From: Comamonas testosteroni ATCC 11996
GTDB lineage: Bacteria > Pseudomonadota > Gammaproteobacteria > Burkholderiales > Burkholderiaceae_C
Reading direction: 5' to 3'
Assembly (NCBI RefSeq): GCF_000241525.1
Contig: NZ_AHIL01000002.1
Span: forward strand, 434,001 to 498,000
Length of the DNA stretch: 64,000 nt
This document shows, piece by piece, positions 60,813 through 64,000 of this stretch. Positions within the stretch are counted from its first letter, which is position 1; each line of letters opens with the position of its first letter. The notes below the pieces were generated by a model, which was not told the DNA's origin, did not search any database, and saw only the letters and a program-made list of their open reading frames with translations. The translations under genes and the position numbers were made by a program.

Positions 60813-61034
60813 ATGGCCGCTGATCGATATCTCGAGCCGCATCAGGCGCGCGAGCGCGCCTCCACCCTGTTTGAGGACCTGCTGGGCGACTCCATTGAGC
60901 GCGCCTTCGGCGAGGGCGTGCAGACGCTGCCCGAGCTGGTGGCCTACATCAACCGCAGCGGCCCCGCCGGCGAGAACGGCGAGCCCTGGACCGAAGACAG
61001 CTTTCAGGCGCTGATGGCCCGTCTGGGCTATTGA
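60813..61034 (+). CDS. 73-residue recombinase-like helix-turn-helix protein
   Basis: A small acidic protein with AAGGAGAGA a few bases before its ATG. It is helical, with LFEDLLGDSIERAFGEGVQTLPELVAYINRSG (in pieces) and PWTEDSFQALMARLG, a spacing like the helix-turn-helix that serine recombinases use. I recall a family of such short proteins encoded next to Rieske oxygenases in betaproteobacteria. It is too small to be a recombinase and may be a regulator or an oxygenase partner. It lies 24 bases before the Rieske gene. Confidence 0.6.
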   Translation: MAADRYLEPHQARERASTLFEDLLGDSIERAFGEGVQTLPELVAYINRSGPAGENGEPWTEDSFQALMARLGY

Positions 61035-61058
61035 GACAGAACAGGACAGGAGTACCCC

Positions 61059-62084
61059 ATGAACGTACAAACCATCACCATCAATCCGGTGGACCGTTTG
61101 CTCAACACGGGTCTGAAGAACCTCTGGTATGCGGTCTGCCCTTCGGATTTCGTCAAGACCGAGCCCGTCTCGCTGCGCCGCTTCGGCCGCAAGATCGCGC
61201 TGTGGCGCGACGCTGCCGGTCAGGTCCATGCGCTGGAAGACCACTGCCCGCACCGCGGCGCGCCGCTGTCCCAGGGCGTGATCCTGGGCGACCGCCTGGC
61301 CTGCCCCTACCACGGAGTGGAAGTGCGCTGCGACGGCACGGTGACCAAGGTGCCCGGCAGCCCCGGCTGCAAGCTCGAAGGCTCGCGTGCCGCGCTGGCC
61401 TTCCATGTGCGCGAGATGCACGGCGCGATCTTCCTCTACAACAGCGACAAGCATGTGGACGAGGCTCCCGATTTCAGCCTGCCCGAGGAACTGAGCTCGC
61501 CCGAGTACTCGAACTTCCTGTGCTATGCCGAGTGGCGCAGCGACTACCGCTACGCGCTGGACAACGTCATGGACCCCATGCACGGCACCTTCCTGCACAA
61601 GCAGTCGCACTCCATGGCCGAGGGCGACAGCAAGGCCAGCTTCCAGGTGCGTGACACCGATCACGGCTTCGTGTTCGAGAAGGTCGGCCAGCGCGGCGTG
61701 AACTTCGACTGGACCGAATATGGCGAAACCGGCGTGCAGTGGATGCGCCTGGAGATCCCGTACCCCAAGACCGGCGGCCCCGGCGGCAACTTCGCCATCG
61801 TCGCCTGCGTCACGCCCATCAGCGCCGATCTGTGCGCCGTGTTCTTCTGGCGCGCGCGCAAGGTGCAGGGCTGGATGCGCGACACCTGGCGTTTCCTCTA
61901 CCGCAACCGCCTCGAGGCGCGCCACTGGGCCGTGCTGGAGCAGGACCGCATCATGATGGAGCAGATGGAAGCCGACGCCAATGAGCGCGAGAACCTCTAC
62001 CAGCATGACATCGGCCTGGTGCGCCTGCGTCGCCACCTGCGTCGTCAGGCCCAGGAACAGATCGACGAAGGCATCGCATCATGA
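61059..62084 (+). CDS. Rieske non-haem iron oxygenase, phthalate/vanillate type, oxygenase component
   Basis: 341 residues. The N-terminal Rieske domain has DHCPHRGAPL and ACPYHGVEV, with ligands Cys 63, His 65, Cys 82 and His 85. The catalytic domain shows YALDNVMDPMHGTFLH, giving mononuclear iron ligands from His 175, His 180 and a later acidic residue, with Asp 168 or 172 bridging to the Rieske centre. The length and absence of a beta subunit fit the single-subunit phthalate 4,5-dioxygenase/vanillate demethylase group, which hydroxylates or O-demethylates aromatic acids. The reductase gene overlaps by four bases. Confidence 0.93.
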   Translation: MNVQTITINPVDRLLNTGLKNLWYAVCPSDFVKTEPVSLRRFGRKIALWRDAAGQVHALEDHCPHRGAPLSQGVILGDRLACPYHGVEVRCDGTVTKVPGSPGCKLEGSRAALAFHVREMHGAIFLYNSDKHVDEAPDFSLPEELSSPEYSNFLCYAEWRSDYRYALDNVMDPMHGTFLHKQSHSMAEGDSKASFQVRDTDHGFVFEKVGQRGVNFDWTEYGETGVQWMRLEIPYPKTGGPGGNFAIVACVTPISADLCAVFFWRARKVQGWMRDTWRFLYRNRLEARHWAVLEQDRIMMEQMEADANERENLYQHDIGLVRLRRHLRRQAQEQIDEGIAS

Positions 62085-63040
62085 GCAACAGCTTGCAGGC
62101 CTTTGTGCACACGCTGCGCTTCGAGGCCCAGGACACCATCAGCGTGGAGCTGCGCCCGGTCGATGGCGGCGAGTTCCCTGCCTTCACGGCCGGCTCGCAT
62201 ATCGACCTGCACCTGCCCAACGGGCTGGTGCGCAGCTATTCCCTGTCCAACGACAGCAGCGAGCGCCATCGCTACGTGGTCGGCGTGCTGCGCGATCGCG
62301 CCAGCCGCGGTGGCTCGCGCTGCGTGCACGAGTCGCTGCGCGTGGGCATGCCCATCACCATCTCCGAGCCGCGCAACCACTTCGCGCTCGACGAGACGGC
62401 AACGCATTCGGTGCTGGTGGCTGGCGGCATCGGCATCACGCCCATGCTGTGCATGGCACGCCGCTTGAAGAGCTTGGGACATTCGTTCGAGATGCTGTAC
62501 TTTGCGCGCGAGCGCAAGAGTGCGGCCTTTCTGGCCGAGCTGCAGGCCCTGGGCATGCCACTGCACCTGCACTTCGATGCCGAGGCGGGCGGGCCGCCCG
62601 ACCTGCGGGCATTGCTGGCGCAGCGCGCCCCCGAGGCGGGCCTGCACCACTATTCCTGCGGCCCGACGCCCATGCTTGATGCCTTCGAGAAGTTCTGCGC
62701 GGAGCTCGGTCATGCCAATGCCCATATCGAGCGCTTCACGCCCGTGGAGGTCAAGGCATCGTCCGATGCGCGCAGCAACTACACGGTGGAGCTCAAGCGC
62801 AGCGGCCGCTTCATCGAGATCACGCCCGAGAAGTCCCTGCTGGACACGCTGCTGGACGCCGGTGTCGATGTGGATCACAGCTGCTGCGAAGGGGTCTGCG
62901 GCTCCTGCGAGACCCGTGTGCTGGAAGGCGTTCCCGACCACCGCGACTCGGTGCTCAGCCCCAAGGAGCGCGCTGGCAACAAGGTCATGATGGTCTGCGT
63001 CTCCGGCTGCAAGAGCGAGCGCCTGGTCCTGGATATATGA
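62081..63040 (+). CDS. Ferredoxin-NAD(P)H reductase of the PDR/VanB type
   Basis: 319 residues in the order flavin domain, NAD domain, plant-type ferredoxin. RSYSLSN (51-57) binds FMN, GGIGITPM (115-122) binds NAD(P)H, HYSCGPTPML follows, and Cys 268, 273, 276 and 306 hold the [2Fe-2S] cluster. This matches phthalate dioxygenase reductase and VanB and supplies electrons to the Rieske oxygenase. The ATGA overlap with that gene means coupled translation. Tail repeat 6 follows the stop. Confidence 0.95.
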   Translation: MSNSLQAFVHTLRFEAQDTISVELRPVDGGEFPAFTAGSHIDLHLPNGLVRSYSLSNDSSERHRYVVGVLRDRASRGGSRCVHESLRVGMPITISEPRNHFALDETATHSVLVAGGIGITPMLCMARRLKSLGHSFEMLYFARERKSAAFLAELQALGMPLHLHFDAEAGGPPDLRALLAQRAPEAGLHHYSCGPTPMLDAFEKFCAELGHANAHIERFTPVEVKASSDARSNYTVELKRSGRFIEITPEKSLLDTLLDAGVDVDHSCCEGVCGSCETRVLEGVPDHRDSVLSPKERAGNKVMMVCVSGCKSERLVLDI

Positions 63041-63160
63041 CACCCCCTGAGTCGCTTCGCGCCTTCCCCCCTCTCTGTATCCGCTTCGCGGGAGAGGGGG
63101 GCGGCACCCTCGGCGCGGGGCTGCGCGGCCGGCCCGCGTCCTTCATCGGTGTCCCTGAGC
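63041..63160 (+). repeat. GC-rich tail repeat, copy 6 (after the reductase)
   Basis: CACCCCCTGAGTCGCTTCGC, GCCTTCCCCCCTCTCTG, CGCGGGAGAGGGGGGCGGC and ACCCTCGGCGCGGGG, then a longer GC-rich insertion and TTCATCGGTGTCCCTGAG. It is the longest copy. Confidence 0.88.
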
Positions 63161-63237
63161 TGGACCATGCTGAATTGACGAGTGAGGCCCTGGGCCAGCA
63201 ACTGAAGACAACCCACCACCCCTAGAGGAGACAAACC

Positions 63238-64000
63238 ATGAAATCCATCCATACGCCGGCCCTCGGCGTGGCGCTAGCCTGCCTGGCATCTTTGCCCGGC
63301 GCCGCTTCGGCACAGTCCAAGGTCGAGCTTTTCGGCGTCGTCGACGTCGGCGTGGCTCATCTGGGCGGCTCGGGAGCCTCCAAGACCGGCCTTTCCACAG
63401 GCGGCGCCAACATCAGCCGCCTGGGCTTTCGCGGCACCGAGGATCTGGGCGGCGGCCTTAAGGCGGGCTTCTGGCTCGAGGCCGGCCTGGACGTGGACAG
63501 CGGCGCCGGCAAGGCCACGGGCGGCGGACTGAGCTTCAATCGCCGCTCCACCGTGAGCCTGATGGGCAACTGGGGCGAGGTGCGCCTGGGGCGCGACGAC
63601 TCGGCCACCTTTCTGAACACGCTGATCTTCGATCCCTTCCTGACCAACGGCGTGGGCGGCACGGGTGCCTTCACCATGCTGGGCATTCCGGGCGTTCCCT
63701 CGACCGGCGGCGCGCCCATACAGATCAGCAATGCAGTGAGCTATTTCCTGCCCCAGAACCTGGGCGGCTTCTACGGTCAGGCTCAGCTGGCATTCGGCGA
63801 GCAGCCCAGCGGCGCGCCCAACAAGCGCGAGGGCGACTATCGCGGCCTGCGCCTGGGCTACCGCCAGGGCGCGTTCAACGGCGCGCTGGCCACGGGCCGT
63901 CTCTACGGCAACACCAGCGACACCAATCTGACGGCGAACAATGTGGGTCTGTCCTACGACTTCGGTGTGGCCAAGCCCATGCTGCTGTGGGCCTCGGAAA
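63238..64000 (+). CDS. Gram-negative porin, 5' part (runs off the window)
   Basis: The frame opens with MKSIHTPALGVALACLASLP and a signal cleavage after ASAQ, then KVELFGVVDVGVAHLGGSG and ISRLGFRGTEDLGGGLKAGFWLEAGLD (in pieces), typical of the first strands of betaproteobacterial trimeric porins (OmpC/Omp32-like, family Porin_4). GSWGEVRLGRDDSA-type text (NWGEVRLGRDDSATF) marks the loop before the constriction. GAGGAG precedes the ATG. About 254 codons are in the window. It probably admits the island's aromatic acid through the outer membrane. Confidence 0.9.
   Translation, partial: MKSIHTPALGVALACLASLPGAASAQSKVELFGVVDVGVAHLGGSGASKTGLSTGGANISRLGFRGTEDLGGGLKAGFWLEAGLDVDSGAGKATGGGLSFNRRSTVSLMGNWGEVRLGRDDSATFLNTLIFDPFLTNGVGGTGAFTMLGIPGVPSTGGAPIQISNAVSYFLPQNLGGFYGQAQLAFGEQPSGAPNKREGDYRGLRLGYRQGAFNGALATGRLYGNTSDTNLTANNVGLSYDFGVAKPMLLWASE

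Noticed and set aside
60813-61034. Remnant of a site-specific recombinase or mobile element
   Set aside because: The gene is short but complete, with its own ribosome site, and sits tightly in an oxygenase operon. No catalytic domain, att-like repeats or transposase fragments are nearby.
53359-63160. CRISPR array suggested by repeated GC-rich units
   Set aside because: Copies are 1-4 kb apart, imperfect, longer than CRISPR repeats, and lie after stop codons. No spacers or cas genes.

Overview
The window is chromosomal DNA of a betaproteobacterium of the family Comamonadaceae, most likely Comamonas or a close relative. This rests on the high GC content, the gene types (several Bug-type solute receptors, IclR regulators, a phthalate-family Rieske oxygenase with a PDR/VanB-type reductase, a Gram-negative porin, hpf-ptsN-hprK) and two families of intergenic repeats that I associate with this group. 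The species assignment is inference. I found no rRNA, tRNA, CRISPR array, phage or insertion sequence.

From 0 to 12.8 kb lies a loose set of housekeeping and accessory genes: the end of a methyltransferase, a lipoprotein, a DTW-domain tRNA modification enzyme, an amino-acid binding protein behind an attenuator-like hairpin, a sterol-desaturase-type hydroxylase, an OafA-type acyltransferase, DUF924 and DUF1439 proteins, a ModA-like binding protein divergent from a LysR regulator, a glutathione transferase, a pirin, slyD and purC. From 13.2 to 15.2 kb is hpf-ptsN-hprK (ribosome hibernation and the nitrogen PTS). A DUF1501/DUF1800 exported pair follows on the minus strand, then fur divergent from bamE-dapB-exbB-exbD and a second HPF/RaiA-type gene. 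Aspartase (aspA) has an NtrC-like palindrome and a -24/-12 element upstream. A second pirin, a 93-residue orphan, an OsmC protein, a membrane protein with a helical C-terminal half, and a rhomboid protease complete the stretch to 29 kb.

From 29 to 45 kb lie the central carbon genes tkt, gapA, pyk and fba. They are separated by a MurU-like nucleotidyltransferase, an unrecognised cytoplasmic protein, a TauE/SafE transporter, pepP, a CPBP protease, and three consecutive PAP2 phosphatases divergent from a PmrA/PmrB-like two-component system. A fatty-acyl-CoA ligase (fadD) follows.

From 47 to 64 kb is a catabolic island, all on the plus strand. Block A is cupin, alpha/beta hydrolase, IclR regulator 1, aspartate dehydrogenase and Bug receptor 1. 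An MTA/SAH nucleosidase separates it from block B: SDR 1, IclR regulator 2, an SDR with a substituted active site, a ThDP enzyme, an aldehyde dehydrogenase, a two-domain VOC dioxygenase-like protein, Bug receptor 2, a 73-residue HTH-like protein, a Rieske oxygenase, its ferredoxin reductase, and a porin that runs off the window. Read together these give outer-membrane entry, periplasmic capture, oxidation or decarboxylation of side chains, ring hydroxylation or demethylation, and possible extradiol cleavage of an aromatic acid. The substrate cannot be read from sequence. Five copies of a GC-rich tail repeat divide block B into modules. Palindromes with TGTTTCA/TGAAACA half-sites lie at its promoter, and different inverted repeats lie at the block A promoter. 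This island, the NtrC/sigma54 arrangement before aspA, and the PmrA-box-like site before the PAP2 genes are the most interesting observations.
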